Below are positions 9,834 through 19,154 of a stretch of DNA of 64,000 bases, one piece after another. The notes below the pieces were generated by a model, which searched no databases, had not been told where the DNA came from, and worked only from the letters and a program-made list of their open reading frames with translations. The stretch lies in the NCBI RefSeq assembly GCF_013466605.1, contig NZ_CP059162.1, positions 310,001 to 374,000 on the forward strand. Reading direction: 5' to 3'. Position 1 is the stretch's first letter. Each line of letters opens with the position of its first letter. The DNA is from Pseudomonas chlororaphis subsp. aurantiaca (lineage in GTDB: Bacteria; Pseudomonadota; Gammaproteobacteria; Pseudomonadales; Pseudomonadaceae). A program made the position numbers and the translations under genes.

Positions 9834-11189
9834 TTAGTGGCGATAGGTGGATCCGCTGTGTTGCTCCGGCAATTGCGCCTCGCGCTGGAACAGCTTTTCG
9901 CGCAGGGTGCCGTTGTCGTAGGCGGTCTTGTACGAGCCGCGGCGTTGCAGCTCGGGGATCACCAGGTCGATGAAGTCGACATAACTTTCCGGGGTGACGA
10001 TGCGGGTCAGGTTGAAGCCGTCGAGGCCGGTTTCGGCGATCCAGGATTCGAGGTCGTCGGCCACCTGTTGCGGCGAGCCGACCACGGTGATGTAGCGCCC
10101 GCCGAGGGCGTGCTGGTCGAGCAGCTTGCGCCGGGTCCAGTCGTTGTTCTGCAGGTTCCGGGTGGCCGACTGGATGGCGTTGCTCTTCACGTACTGGATC
10201 GGTTCGTCGATCTCGTACTGGGAAAAGTCGATGGCGGTGGACGCCGAGAAATGCGCCACCCCGGCTTCGGCGCTGGCATGGCTGCGGTACTCCGCGTGCT
10301 TCTTCCACGCCAGTTCCTCGGTCTCGGCGACTATCACGTTGAGCCCCATGAACACCTTGATGTCCTCGGGATTGCGCCCGGCAGCCACGGCGCTGGCGCG
10401 GACCTTGTCCACCTGGGCCTTGGTCGAGGGCTTGTTCTGCCCGCTGATGAACACGCACTCGGCGTGGCGCCCGGCGAACAGCAGGCCGCGATCCGAACTG
10501 CCGGCCTGGAACAGCACCGGCGTGCGCTGTGGCGACGGCTCGCACAGGTGATAGCCCTCGACCTGATAGAACTCGCCCTTGTGCTCGACCTTGTGCACTT
10601 TCTCCGGCCGGGCATAGATCCGCTGTTCGCGGTCGTTGATCACCGCGTCGTTTTCCCAACTGCCTTCCCAGAGCTTGTAGAGCACTTGCAGGTATTCGTC
10701 GGCCTGGTCGTAGCGCCGGTCATGCTCGGCCTGTTCGCTCAGGCCCATGGCCTTGGCGGCGCTGTCGAGGTAGCCGGTGACGATGTTCCAGCCGACCCGG
10801 CCACGGCTCAGGTGGTCCAGCGTGGACATGCGCCGGGCGAACAGATACGGCGGCTCGTAGGTGAGGTTGGCGGTGAGGCCGAAACCGAGGTTGCGGGTCA
10901 CCGCGGCCATGGCCGAAACCAGCAGCAGCGGGTCGTTGACCGGCAGCTGGATCGACTCCTTGAGCGTCACGTCCACCGAGTTCTGGTAGACGTCGTAGAC
11001 CCCGACGATGTCGGCGATGAACAACCCGTCGAACAGTCCACGCTCCAGCAGCTGCGCCAGTTCGGTCCAGTATTCGAGGGTCTTGTACTGGGTCGAGGTG
11101 TCCCGTGGATGGGTCCACAGGCCATGGTTGATATGCCCGATGCAGTTCATGTTGAAGGCATTGAGCAGGATCTTTTTCTTCGCGCCCAT
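9834..11189 (-). CDS. FMN-dependent LLM-class monooxygenase (NtaA/SnaA/DszA family)
   Basis: A 451-residue bacterial-luciferase-like monooxygenase using FMNH2 from a partner reductase. It starts MGAKKKILLNAFNMNC, carries the LLM motif FADIVGVYDVY-like segment near residue 55, ARRMSTLDHLSRGRVGWNIV (about 105-125) and the FMN-phosphate contact region QAGSSDRGLLFAGRHAE (about 230). Length and sequence fit the NtaA/SnaA/DszA branch that oxidises sulfones, chelators or thio-compounds. The ATG overlaps the TGA of the upstream sfnB gene, so they are translated together. The role in sulfur scavenging is inferred from neighbours; the exact substrate is unknown. Confidence 0.85.
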   Translation of the reverse strand: MGAKKKILLNAFNMNCIGHINHGLWTHPRDTSTQYKTLEYWTELAQLLERGLFDGLFIADIVGVYDVYQNSVDVTLKESIQLPVNDPLLLVSAMAAVTRNLGFGLTANLTYEPPYLFARRMSTLDHLSRGRVGWNIVTGYLDSAAKAMGLSEQAEHDRRYDQADEYLQVLYKLWEGSWENDAVINDREQRIYARPEKVHKVEHKGEFYQVEGYHLCEPSPQRTPVLFQAGSSDRGLLFAGRHAECVFISGQNKPSTKAQVDKVRASAVAAGRNPEDIKVFMGLNVIVAETEELAWKKHAEYRSHASAEAGVAHFSASTAIDFSQYEIDEPIQYVKSNAIQSATRNLQNNDWTRRKLLDQHALGGRYITVVGSPQQVADDLESWIAETGLDGFNLTRIVTPESYVDFIDLVIPELQRRGSYKTAYDNGTLREKLFQREAQLPEQHSGSTYRH

Positions 11190-12394
11190 CAGATGGTCCC
11201 CCGCAGTGGCGGGTTCGTCTGGTTGAGGTAGTAGTTGCCCACCGCGTGGTACTTCCAGCGCACCGGGTCGTGCAGGGTATGCACCCGGGCGTTGCGCCAG
11301 TGACGGTCCAGGCCATGTTCGGCCAGGGTCGCCTGGCTGCCGGCCAGTTCGAACAGGGTGCTGCCGGCGGCCAGGGAGATTTCGGTGCTGATGGCGCGGG
11401 CCTCGGCGACCGCGATGGAGGCGGCGGCCACGGTCTCGGCGTTGGGCTCGGCCTGGGCCGCGTCGAGGAACTCCCCGGAGCGCTCCAGCAGCGCCTCGGT
11501 GGCGTGCAGGCGAATGCTCAAGTGGCCGAAGCTCTTGAGGGTCAGCGGGTCTTCGGTGGCCTTGTCGTTGCCGGAATCGATCCACGGCCGGGTCTTGGTG
11601 CGCACGAAATGCAGGGCGTCTTCATAAGCGGCGCGGGCGATACCGGTGTCGATGGCGGCATGGAGAATCTGCGCCAGCGGGCCGACGGTGGTCGGGCGTT
11701 CAAAGGCGCTCTGAAAGGGAATCACGTCCTCGGCGGCGACGAACACCTCCTCGAACACCACCGAGCCGCTGCCGGTGGTGCGCTGGCCGAAGCCGCTCCA
11801 GTCGTCGATCACGTTCAGGCCCTGGCTGTCCGCCGGGACGAAGGCCAGTTGCTGCACGCCGTGTTCATCCACCACCGAAGTGGGGATGCGCTGGGCGTAG
11901 ATGGCGCCGGTGGCGTAGAACTTGCGACCGTTGATGCGATAGCCGTCGCGTCCTGGCTGCACGTCACGGGTCAGGCGGGTGGTGCGGTCGTGGGCGGTCC
12001 TGGTGCCCAGCTCGGCCAGGGCATTGCCGAAGCGCTGGCCGGCCAGGACCTCGGCGTACAGGCGTTTTTTCTGTGCCTCGCTGCCGTTCACCCGCAGCAC
12101 TTCGAGGGCGTAGAAATGGTTCTGCGGGATCTGCCCCAGGGAGCCGTCGGCCTGGGCGATCAGGGCGATGACCTTGGCCAGGGTGACGTTGGATACGCCG
12201 GCGCCGCCGTATTCCCTGGGCACGCTGATGCCCCACAGGCCGGAGCGAGAAAAGGCTTCGAGTTCGGGGTGGGGCAGGCGGCGTTCGCGGTCGCGCAGGG
12301 CGCTGTCGCGCTTGAAATCTTCGGCCAGGCCGCTGGCGACGATCAGGGCTTGCTCATCGCTGGTTATGACCGCGACGTGTTGAGAAAGAGTCAT
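11189..12394 (-). CDS. sfnB: SfnB-family acyl-CoA-dehydrogenase-like oxidoreductase (copy 1)
   Basis: Flavoprotein of 401 residues with the acyl-CoA dehydrogenase fold: N-terminal helical domain (SRSGLWGISVPREYGGAG), beta domain (GYRINGRKFYATGA, DDWSGFGQRTTGSGS) and C-terminal helical domain ending RNARVHTLHDPVRWKYHA. These are features of the SfnB/DszC-like group used in sulfur acquisition, acting on non-CoA substrates with reduced flavin. GGAG lies 7 nt before the ATG. It is flanked by a paralogue (24 nt upstream) and by the LLM monooxygenase (overlapping), so the three form an operon. Substrate unknown; dimethyl sulfone or related compounds are plausible. Confidence 0.83.
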   Translation of the reverse strand: MTLSQHVAVITSDEQALIVASGLAEDFKRDSALRDRERRLPHPELEAFSRSGLWGISVPREYGGAGVSNVTLAKVIALIAQADGSLGQIPQNHFYALEVLRVNGSEAQKKRLYAEVLAGQRFGNALAELGTRTAHDRTTRLTRDVQPGRDGYRINGRKFYATGAIYAQRIPTSVVDEHGVQQLAFVPADSQGLNVIDDWSGFGQRTTGSGSVVFEEVFVAAEDVIPFQSAFERPTTVGPLAQILHAAIDTGIARAAYEDALHFVRTKTRPWIDSGNDKATEDPLTLKSFGHLSIRLHATEALLERSGEFLDAAQAEPNAETVAAASIAVAEARAISTEISLAAGSTLFELAGSQATLAEHGLDRHWRNARVHTLHDPVRWKYHAVGNYYLNQTNPPLRGTI

Positions 12395-12418
12395 GTACTT
12401 CTCCAGAGATCTGGTCGC

Positions 12419-13660
12419 TTAAATCCAGGAATGGCGAGCCGGCAGGGTGCCGTTCAGGTGGTAGGTGCCGACGGCGTGGTATTTCCAGCGCACCGGATCG
12501 TGCAGGGTGTGGACCCGGGCATTGCGCCAGTGCCGGTCGAGGTTGAATTCGGCGAGGGTGGCGCGGCTGCCGGCCAGCTCGAAGAGCTTTTCGCTGGCCA
12601 GCAGGGAGATCTCGGTGGTCAGCACCTTGGCTTCGGCCACGGCGATCGAGGCGCGAGCGGCGGACTCGGCGCTGATCGGCGCGGCATTGACCTGGTCCAG
12701 CACCTGGCCGGCCTTGCGCAGCAGGGCTTCGGCGGCGTGCAGTTCGATTTTCAGCTTGCCGATGTCGGCGATCACATACAGGTCGTCGCTGGCCCGTTCG
12801 ACGTTGGCGTCGACCCACGGCCGCGAGCGTTCCCGCACGAAGCCGATGGCGTCGTCGATGGCCGCGCGGGCGATGCCGGCGTCGATGGCTGCCTGGATCA
12901 GTTGCGACACGGCGCCCTGGATATTCGGCGATTCGTTGATTCGCCAGTTGTCCACCACCAGGTCGGCATCGACCCGCACGTTGTTGAGCAAAATGGTGCC
13001 GCTGGCGGTGGTGCGCTGGCCGAAGCCCGACCAGTCGTCGACGATGCGCAGCCCCGGCGTGCCGCGCCGGACGAAGGCCAACACCTGCTTGCCGTCGTCG
13101 TTCAGCGCCTTGACCGCCACCCAGTGCGCGAACAGGGCGCCGGTGGAATAGAACTTCTGGCCATTGAGCCGGTAACCGTCGCCGTCGGCGGTGATCCGCG
13201 CCTTGAGTTCCAGGGTGTTTTTGGTCCCGCGCTCCGGGCCGGCGTTACCGATGCGCCAGCCTTCCAGCACGCTCTGGAACAGCTGCTTTTTCTGCCGTTC
13301 GGTGGCGCTGCCGAGGATCAGGTTGAGAATGCCGAACTGGTTCTGCGGGATCTGTCCCAGGGCCGGGTCGGCCGCGGAAATGATCGCGAAGACTTCCGCC
13401 AGGGTGACGAAGGAAACCTGCGGGCCGCCGTATTCACGGGGGATGGCAATACTGCCCAGGCCACTGCGGGTAAAGTGTTCGATTTCCGCCCATGGCAGCT
13501 TGCGCTGCTGGTCGCGTCGGGCTGCCTGCTGGCGGGCGACGGTGGCCAGTTCATGGGCGGCTTGAAGGGCTTCTGCGTCGTTCAGCAGAACCCGTGCGGG
13601 CAACAACAGGGGGGCGACATCCAGATCGCTCTGGACATTTGCATCGGCCAGATTGGACAT
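12419..13660 (-). CDS. sfnB: SfnB-family acyl-CoA-dehydrogenase-like oxidoreductase (copy 2)
   Basis: First gene of the operon, 413 residues from the ATG MSNLADANVQ (an ATG 9 nt earlier is possible). It has the same fold and signature stretches as the gene behind it (DDWSGFGQRTTASG, RNARVHTLHDPVRWKYHAVG) but differs over most of its length. It is thus an old duplicate, and the two may work on different substrates or as a heteromer. It has a longer, poorly conserved N-terminal tail. An AT-rich stretch about 160 nt upstream resembles those ahead of the cystine and taurine operons. Confidence 0.83.
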   Translation of the reverse strand: MSNLADANVQSDLDVAPLLLPARVLLNDAEALQAAHELATVARQQAARRDQQRKLPWAEIEHFTRSGLGSIAIPREYGGPQVSFVTLAEVFAIISAADPALGQIPQNQFGILNLILGSATERQKKQLFQSVLEGWRIGNAGPERGTKNTLELKARITADGDGYRLNGQKFYSTGALFAHWVAVKALNDDGKQVLAFVRRGTPGLRIVDDWSGFGQRTTASGTILLNNVRVDADLVVDNWRINESPNIQGAVSQLIQAAIDAGIARAAIDDAIGFVRERSRPWVDANVERASDDLYVIADIGKLKIELHAAEALLRKAGQVLDQVNAAPISAESAARASIAVAEAKVLTTEISLLASEKLFELAGSRATLAEFNLDRHWRNARVHTLHDPVRWKYHAVGTYHLNGTLPARHSWI

Positions 13661-14055
13661 CAGTGCCACTCCTTGGCTGCACGCAATGCCCTGGCGATTT
13701 GCACTGGGGTGATTGTGTTCCGGACCATACCTACCTCACATCTTTGGAAGTGCCGCGCGGTGGCGGCGAAATCGGGTTCAAGAATGTCCGGTGGTCCGGT
13801 GCATATACCCTATGAGCGTATAAAAATTAAATAAACTAACTTTTAGGAATATGTATAGAAGGGGTTTACGTATACGGCAGGTAGGAAAGTGCGAAGGGTA
13901 ATGGGAGATAGATCTGAGGCCTGTAGCCGCTGGTGCAGCCTGCGCGCGGCGGCGTAGCCGTCGTAAAACCGGGGCATGGGATTTGTCGGGCGGAACGCGG
14001 TGATGGGGTTGCGTCTGCCGCCCAGCCCTTGGCGGGCTCGGCAGCGAGGCACAGG
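13661..14055. other. Intergenic stretch between sfnB operon and tcyN
   Basis: No supported gene in 395 nt. It holds the sfnB promoter region with an AT-rich block (13801-13862) and, at 13921-13950, a lone half of a family-B REP (CTGTAGCCGCTGGTGCAG). The remaining GC-rich part next to tcyN has only short open frames without family resemblance. Confidence 0.6.
13821..13834 (-). promoter_or_regulatory. AT-rich sulfur-operon motif (sfnB)
   Basis: TAAAAATTAAATAA on the given strand, about 160 nt upstream of sfnB. Near-identical strings lie upstream of tcyJ (16488-16501) and tauA (30173-30185). This suggests a shared operator or UP-like element for sulfur-starvation control, possibly CysB; inference only. 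Confidence 0.4.
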
Positions 14056-14817
14056 TCAGGCCTGGGGGTGGCTCGAGGTGAGGAACTTGCTGAGGAATTG
14101 CCGGGTGCGTTCTTCCTTGGGGTTGGCGAACAGCGCCTTGGCCTCGCCCTGTTCGACGATCACACCCTTATCGAAGAAGATCACCCGGTTGGCCACGTCG
14201 CGGGCGAAACCCATTTCGTGGGTGACGATGACCATGGTGCGCTTCTCCTCGGCCAGGCCGCGGATGGTCGCCAGCACTTCGCCCACCAGCTCCGGGTCGA
14301 GGGCCGAGGTCGGTTCGTCGAACAGGATCACCTCCGGCTCCATCGCCAGCGCCCGGGCAATCGCCACGCGCTGTTGCTGGCCGCCGGAGAGGCGCCGAGG
14401 GTAGGCGTCTTCCTTGCCCGCCAGGCCGACCTTGGCCAGCAGCCCGCGACCCAGGGCCACGGCTTGCTCGCGGGGCGTCTTCTTCACCACCAGCGGCCCT
14501 TCGATGACGTTTTCCAGCGCGGTGCGATGGGGGAACAGGTTGAAGCTCTGGAACACGAAACCCACCTGCTGGCGCAGTTGCCGCACCAGGCCCTGCTGCT
14601 GGGTCAGCGGCCGGCTGCCATCGATCTCGATGTTGCCGACCTTGATCCGGCCGCTGGTAGGTTCTTCGAGAAAATTCAGACAGCGCAAAAAGGTGGTCTT
14701 GCCCGAGCCGCTGGGGCCGATGATGGCGACCACTTCGCCTTCCGCCACTGTCAGGTCGATGCCATTGAGGACGGTCTGACCCTTGAACTGCTTCGTCAGT
14801 TTTTCAACCACAATCAT
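14056..14817 (-). CDS. tcyN: Cystine/cysteine ABC transporter ATPase (TcyN-like)
   Basis: Polar-amino-acid-type ABC ATPase of 253 residues. Walker [11 protein letters not shown] (about residues 34-43), Q-loop FQSFNLFPH, signature [15 protein letters not shown] and Walker [15 protein letters not shown] are all intact. It lies 4 nt after the permease gene and closes the operon tcyJ-tcyL-tcyN. The substrate assignment comes from the binding protein and from the neighbouring D-cysteine desulfhydrase and serine acetyltransferase genes, a grouping usual for the FliY/YecSC (TcyJLN) cystine importer. Confidence 0.88.
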   Translation of the reverse strand: MIVVEKLTKQFKGQTVLNGIDLTVAEGEVVAIIGPSGSGKTTFLRCLNFLEEPTSGRIKVGNIEIDGSRPLTQQQGLVRQLRQQVGFVFQSFNLFPHRTALENVIEGPLVVKKTPREQAVALGRGLLAKVGLAGKEDAYPRRLSGGQQQRVAIARALAMEPEVILFDEPTSALDPELVGEVLATIRGLAEEKRTMVIVTHEMGFARDVANRVIFFDKGVIVEQGEAKALFANPKEERTRQFLSKFLTSSHPQA

Positions 14818-14821
14818 GGGT

Positions 14822-15538
14822 TCAGGACTCCTGGTCGTGCCGATTGACCCGCTCTTCCAGTCGGTTCTGCAAGTGCGCCAGCACGCTGGCCAGAACCCAG
14901 TAGATCAGCGCGGCGGCAAGATACATGGTGAAGACTTCGAAGGTCCGGGCGGTGATCAGCTGCGCCTGGCGGAACAGTTCCGGGACCTGGATGGTGGCGG
15001 CCAGGGCGGTGTCCTTGACCAGCGAGATAAAGCTGTTGCCCAGGGGCGGCAGGGCCGTGCGCATGGCTTGCGGCAGGATCGCCCGGCGCAGAGTCTGGGC
15101 CCGGGTCATGCCGATGCTGGCCGCCGCTTCCCACTGCCCGCGCTCGATGGAGCCGATGGCCGCGCGCAGGATCTCGCAGGCATAGGCCGCCATGTTCAAC
15201 GAGAAGCCGATCAGCGCCGCCGGCAGCGGGTCAAGCTCGATACCCAGCTGCGGCAGGCCGTAATAGATCACGAACAGTTGCACCAGCAACGGCGTGCCGC
15301 GAAAGAACGACACATAGACGCGGGCGATCCAGCTCAGCAGCTTGAAGCGCGACAGGCGCATCAGCGCCAGGGCGAACCCCAGCGCCAATCCGAAGAACAT
15401 ACCGCCGAGGCTGAGGATGATCGTGAAATACGCGCCCTTGAGCAGGAAGGGCGCGGAGTTCAGCAACAGCTGGGTGGTTTCGGCGATTTGCTGGCTCAAC
15501 TGCGGGAAATACAGTTCGAACTGAAAACCTGCTTCCAT
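14822..15538 (-). CDS. tcyL: Cystine/cysteine ABC transporter permease (TcyL-like)
   Basis: Permease of 238 residues of the His/Glu/Gln/Arg/opine family: a hydrophobic helix after residue 30 ([23 protein letters not shown]), the conserved [12 protein letters not shown] and the EAA loop with [19 protein letters not shown]. Its ATG overlaps the last base of the binding-protein stop codon (TAATG-type junction), so expression is coupled. It works in the inner membrane with the ATPase that follows. Confidence 0.88.
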   Translation of the reverse strand: MEAGFQFELYFPQLSQQIAETTQLLLNSAPFLLKGAYFTIILSLGGMFFGLALGFALALMRLSRFKLLSWIARVYVSFFRGTPLLVQLFVIYYGLPQLGIELDPLPAALIGFSLNMAAYACEILRAAIGSIERGQWEAAASIGMTRAQTLRRAILPQAMRTALPPLGNSFISLVKDTALAATIQVPELFRQAQLITARTFEVFTMYLAAALIYWVLASVLAHLQNRLEERVNRHDQES

Positions 15539-16335
15539 TATTGAGTGACGTCAGCGTTGAAGTATTTTTCCGAGAGCTTCTTCAGCGTGCCGTCGGCGCG
15601 CAGTTCCTCGATGGCCTTGTTCACCGCGGCCAGCAGCTCGGGTTCGCCTTTGCGCAGGGCCACGCCGGCTTCCTGGCGGGAGAAGGGTTCTCCGGAAACG
15701 GCCAGGGTGTCGTTGGTTTTCTTGATCAGCTCGAAGGCGGCCAGGCGGTCCACCAGGATCGCGTCGATACGGCCTACGCGCAGGTCCTGGTACTTGGTCG
15801 GATCATCGTCGTAGGTCTTGATGATGGCTTTGGGCACGTTGTCCTTGAGCCATTGTTCGTAGTTGGTGCCCAGGCCGACACCGACCTTGTGCCCGGCCAG
15901 GTCGGCGGCGGTCTTGAACTTGCCTTCGTTCTTCTTCTGGGTCAGGGCCTGGATGCCGGAAACGGTGTAGGGGGTGGAGAAGTCGTATTTCTTCTTGCGC
16001 TCATCCGAGATGGTCACCTGGTTGATCACCGCGTCCAGGCGCTTGGACTCCAGGGCGGCGAGGATGCCGTCCCATTTGGTCGGCTGCAGCTTGACCTTCA
16101 CGCCCAGCTTCTGCGCCAGGGCTTCGGAGAACTCCACTTCGAAGCCGGCCAGCTTGCCGCTTTCGTCGACGTAGCTGAACGGTGGATAAGTGCCTTCCAG
16201 GCCGACGTTGATGGTGCCGGCGTCCTTGATCTTTTGCAGTTGCTCACCGGCAACCGCCTGCCCCAGCAACCCGGCACCCAGTGCCAGACCCAGCGAGCCA
16301 ACGAGGATATTTCGACGTAGTGCGGAAAAAATCAT
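15538..16335 (-). CDS. tcyJ: Cystine-binding periplasmic protein (TcyJ/FliY-like)
   Basis: SBP_bac_3 binding protein, 265 residues from the ATG at 16333-16335 (AGGGG 8 nt upstream); an in-frame start 28 codons earlier would add a charged tail before the signal peptide and is less likely. The signal sequence ends QAVAGEQ. Ligand-site strings include EGTYPPFSYVDESGKLAGFEV, cut here as TYPPFSYVDE and GKLAGFEVE, and QVTISDERKKKYDFSTPYT. This is the FliY-type cystine receptor. It heads the operon; an unusually AT-rich upstream region with two dyads probably holds its promoter. Confidence 0.87.
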   Translation of the reverse strand: MIFSALRRNILVGSLGLALGAGLLGQAVAGEQLQKIKDAGTINVGLEGTYPPFSYVDESGKLAGFEVEFSEALAQKLGVKVKLQPTKWDGILAALESKRLDAVINQVTISDERKKKYDFSTPYTVSGIQALTQKKNEGKFKTAADLAGHKVGVGLGTNYEQWLKDNVPKAIIKTYDDDPTKYQDLRVGRIDAILVDRLAAFELIKKTNDTLAVSGEPFSRQEAGVALRKGEPELLAAVNKAIEELRADGTLKKLSEKYFNADVTQ

Positions 16336-16464
16336 GACAAGCCCCTGTGTTTTCTTATGAAGATGCGGTTGGGAAATGCAGGTCAATCGGTGAGCGGGAA
16401 CGAGCGCCTTATCCTGCACTAAATGCAGCGTATGCGTCTCGCGGCAAATTCGCCTGCGGCGCGA

Positions 16465-16484
16465 CTATAAGTGGCTGCTTATAG
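16465..16484. promoter_or_regulatory. Dyad upstream of tcyJ
   Basis: Perfect inverted repeat CTATAAG-N6-CTTATAG, about 130 nt upstream of the tcyJ start, in line with a LysR-type (for example CysB) binding site. A second perfect dyad AAAGATT-CTC-AATCTTT is at 16531-16547. Confidence 0.4.
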
Positions 16485-16487
16485 ATG

Positions 16488-16501
16488 TAAAAATAATATA
16501 A
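16488..16501 (-). promoter_or_regulatory. AT-rich sulfur-operon motif (tcyJ)
   Basis: TAAAAATAATATAA, the counterpart of similar strings ahead of sfnB and tauA, about 150 nt upstream of the tcyJ start. Confidence 0.4.
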
Positions 16502-16546
16502 ATTCACATTGTTATTCTTTTTATAAATATAAAGATTCTCAATCTT

Positions 16547-16662
16547 TGTAGCCGCTACCGCAGGCTGCGATCGACCCCGAAGGGGGCGCAGGATCTTGAT
16601 ATCGCAGAAGGTCCTGTGACCAGCGTGGCCCGGACCATCGCAGCCTGCGGCAGCGGCTACAG
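16547..16662. repeat. REP pair, family B
   Basis: Arms TGTAGCCGCTACCGCAGG and CCTGCGGCAGCGGCTACA around an inner CCCGAAGGGGGC hairpin, located after the 3' end of dcyD. Confidence 0.85.
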
Positions 16663-16670
16663 GTCAGTGT

Positions 16671-17666
16671 TCAGGCAAACGATCCGGCATAAGCGAACAG
16701 CGCCGGCGCGCCGCCGGTATGCAGGAAGATGATCGGGCCGTCGTCGAAGCGCTGGCGACCGATGCCGTCGAGCAGGCCGGCCATGGCCTTGCCGGTGTAG
16801 ACCGGGTCCAGCAGCAGGCCTTCCTGGCTCGCCAGCAGCTTCACCGCGGCCAGGGTGCCGGCGTTCGGTTCGCCATAACGCGGGGCGAAATATTCGTCCC
16901 ACAACTCCACCTTGAAGCTGTCCGGCAGCGCCACCCCGAGCAAATCGGCGGTGCGTTCGGCCAGGCCCTGGACCTTCGGCCGCTGCGCTTCGTCGGTGCG
17001 CGACACGGTGACGCCGATCACCGGCAGTTGCGGCAACACTTCGCTCAAGGCCAGGGCCAGGCCGCTTTGGGTACCGGCGCTGCCCGAGGCCAGGACCACG
17101 GCGGCGAAGTCGAGCCCGGTGTTGTGGATCTGCTCCGCCAGCTCCAGGCCGGCGCGCACGTAACCCAGCGCGCCGAGGGCGTTGGAGCCGCCAATCGGCA
17201 CCAGGTACGGCTGCTTGCCGCTGCTGCGCAGGCGTTCGGCCAGGGCCTGCAACTGCTCGTCGGCGTTGTCCAGGTTGTCCACCAGTTCGACCTTGGCGTC
17301 GAACAGGTCGAGCAGCAGGCGGTTGCCGTTGCCCAGGTAATTGCCGTCGTCGGTGCCGATGGGGTTTTCCAGCAGGGCGACGCAACCCAGGCCGAGCTTG
17401 GCGGCCAGGGCCGCGGTCTGGCGCACGTGGTTGGACTGGATGGCGCCCGCGGTGATCAGGGTGTCCGCGCCCTGGGCCAGCGCATCGGCGGCCAGGTATT
17501 CGAGTTTGCGCAGCTTGTTGCCGCCCATGGCCAGCGGCGTGGTGTCGTCGCGCTTGACGTAGATATCGCGGCCCAGCCAGGTGGACAGGCGTTCGAGTTT
17601 TTCCAGGGCGGTGGCGCCGCCCAGCAGGTCGAGACGGTTAAAACGGTCGAGCTGTCGTTTGATCAT
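16671..17666 (-). CDS. dcyD: D-cysteine desulfhydrase
   Basis: PLP enzyme of 331 residues (fold type II, ACC-deaminase/DcyD group) that splits D-cysteine to pyruvate, ammonia and sulfide. The PLP lysine lies in [12 protein letters not shown] (about residues 47-58), the phosphate-binding loop is [10 protein letters not shown] (about 200) and the N-terminal [17 protein letters not shown] is typical. The ATG at 17664-17666 matches the family N-terminus ([13 protein letters not shown]). The frame extends another 20 codons upstream, but without family resemblance. It sits next to the cystine importer, as in many gamma-proteobacteria, and would detoxify or use D-cysteine as sulfur source. Confidence 0.9.
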   Translation of the reverse strand: MIKRQLDRFNRLDLLGGATALEKLERLSTWLGRDIYVKRDDTTPLAMGGNKLRKLEYLAADALAQGADTLITAGAIQSNHVRQTAALAAKLGLGCVALLENPIGTDDGNYLGNGNRLLLDLFDAKVELVDNLDNADEQLQALAERLRSSGKQPYLVPIGGSNALGALGYVRAGLELAEQIHNTGLDFAAVVLASGSAGTQSGLALALSEVLPQLPVIGVTVSRTDEAQRPKVQGLAERTADLLGVALPDSFKVELWDEYFAPRYGEPNAGTLAAVKLLASQEGLLLDPVYTGKAMAGLLDGIGRQRFDDGPIIFLHTGGAPALFAYAGSFA

Positions 17667-17857
17667 GAGGCCGCACGGGTTGTCAGAGGTGTCAGGGACT
17701 ATAGGCAGCGATATTTGCCGGGGCAACCGTCAATCGCTTATGCCAAAAGGTGCTTAGGCCAGCACAATTAGTTCTTAATTTGGCCTGGGGCGCATACCGT
17801 AAAGTGGCGTCGTTTACGCGGCCAGACAGTCCGGCCGCCTGAGTGAGGAGTCCTATC

Positions 17858-18784
<927 letters not shown>

Positions 18785-18810
18785 GAGTCTGCTGCACCTG
18801 TTCGTTTTTT

Positions 18811-18887
18811 CGCGGGCAATCCTCGCTCCTACAGAAGACCTCGTGCTTCTGTAGGAGCGGCCGGTCGACGCTCGATTGCCCGCGAAG
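18811..18887. repeat. REP pair, family A
   Basis: CGCGGGCAATCCTCGCTCCTACAGAAG and an inverted copy, quoted in part as CGCGGGCAATCCTCGCTCCT and CTTCTGTAGGAGCGG, around a short loop behind epsC. Confidence 0.8.
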
Positions 18888-19029
18888 CTTTTCAGCGGCT
18901 CACATACCTGATGGCCATTCGCTTATTTAGTGCTGAACGATTCCCTCCGCGACACATCAGACCTTTCTTAAAACCTGCGAAATCAGGCGACCGCCGAGCC
19001 CGGCGATTAGTCCTTGCGCACCTATCCGT

Positions 19030-19059
19030 GTTTAACTTGAACGCTTGTTCAAGTTAAAC
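19030..19059. promoter_or_regulatory. BetI-like operator
   Basis: Perfect palindrome GTTTAACTTGAAC-GCTT-GTTCAAGTTAAAC, 13-bp arms with a 4-nt spacer, about 90 nt upstream of betT. TTGAAC-N4-GTTCAA is the core expected for the TetR-type choline sensor BetI. No betI lies in the window, so control would be in trans. Confidence 0.7.
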
Positions 19060-19097
19060 CGGCAGCTCGCTGCCCGCTCACAACAGGAGGCTTACCT

Positions 19098-19154
19098 TTG
19101 CTGAGTCCGATCTTTTCAGCCACGTTTTACCCCCTCGAGGTGCACGTTTCATGA
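19098..19154 (+). CDS. Possible 18-residue leader peptide coupled to betT
   Basis: A TTG codon 7 nt after a perfect AGGAGG (19085-19090) opens a frame reading MLSPIFSATFYPLEVHVS. Its TGA (19152-19154) overlaps the betT ATG (19151-19153). betT itself has only GAGG 10 nt upstream, so the leader may carry ribosomes to betT. No homology is claimed; it may be chance. Confidence 0.3.
   Translation: MLSPIFSATFYPLEVHVS

Larger units (their letters stand above)
16336..16670. other. Intergenic stretch between dcyD and tcyJ
   Basis: No gene. The half nearest tcyJ is the upstream regulatory region with AT-rich DNA (16462-16547); the half nearest dcyD is filled by a family-B REP pair (16547-16662). Confidence 0.7.
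18785..19150. other. Intergenic stretch ahead of betT
   Basis: 366 nt with a family-A REP pair after epsC, a BetI-like operator, a strong AGGAGG far from the betT start and an 18-codon leader ORF running into betT. No larger gene is present. Confidence 0.7.

Noticed and set aside
9834..11585. 583-residue version of the LLM monooxygenase
   Set aside because: The first 132 codons overlap the sfnB gene in another frame and are Arg/Pro/Gly-rich shadow sequence; ATG 11189 gives the normal family N-terminus.
11246..13834. 862-codon open frame on the plus strand opposite the sfnB genes
   Set aside because: Composition is Gly/Val/Gln-rich with no motif; both minus-strand genes are complete family members with ribosome sites.
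13843..14052. 69-codon minus-strand frame behind tcyN
   Set aside because: It runs through a half REP and has no family resemblance.
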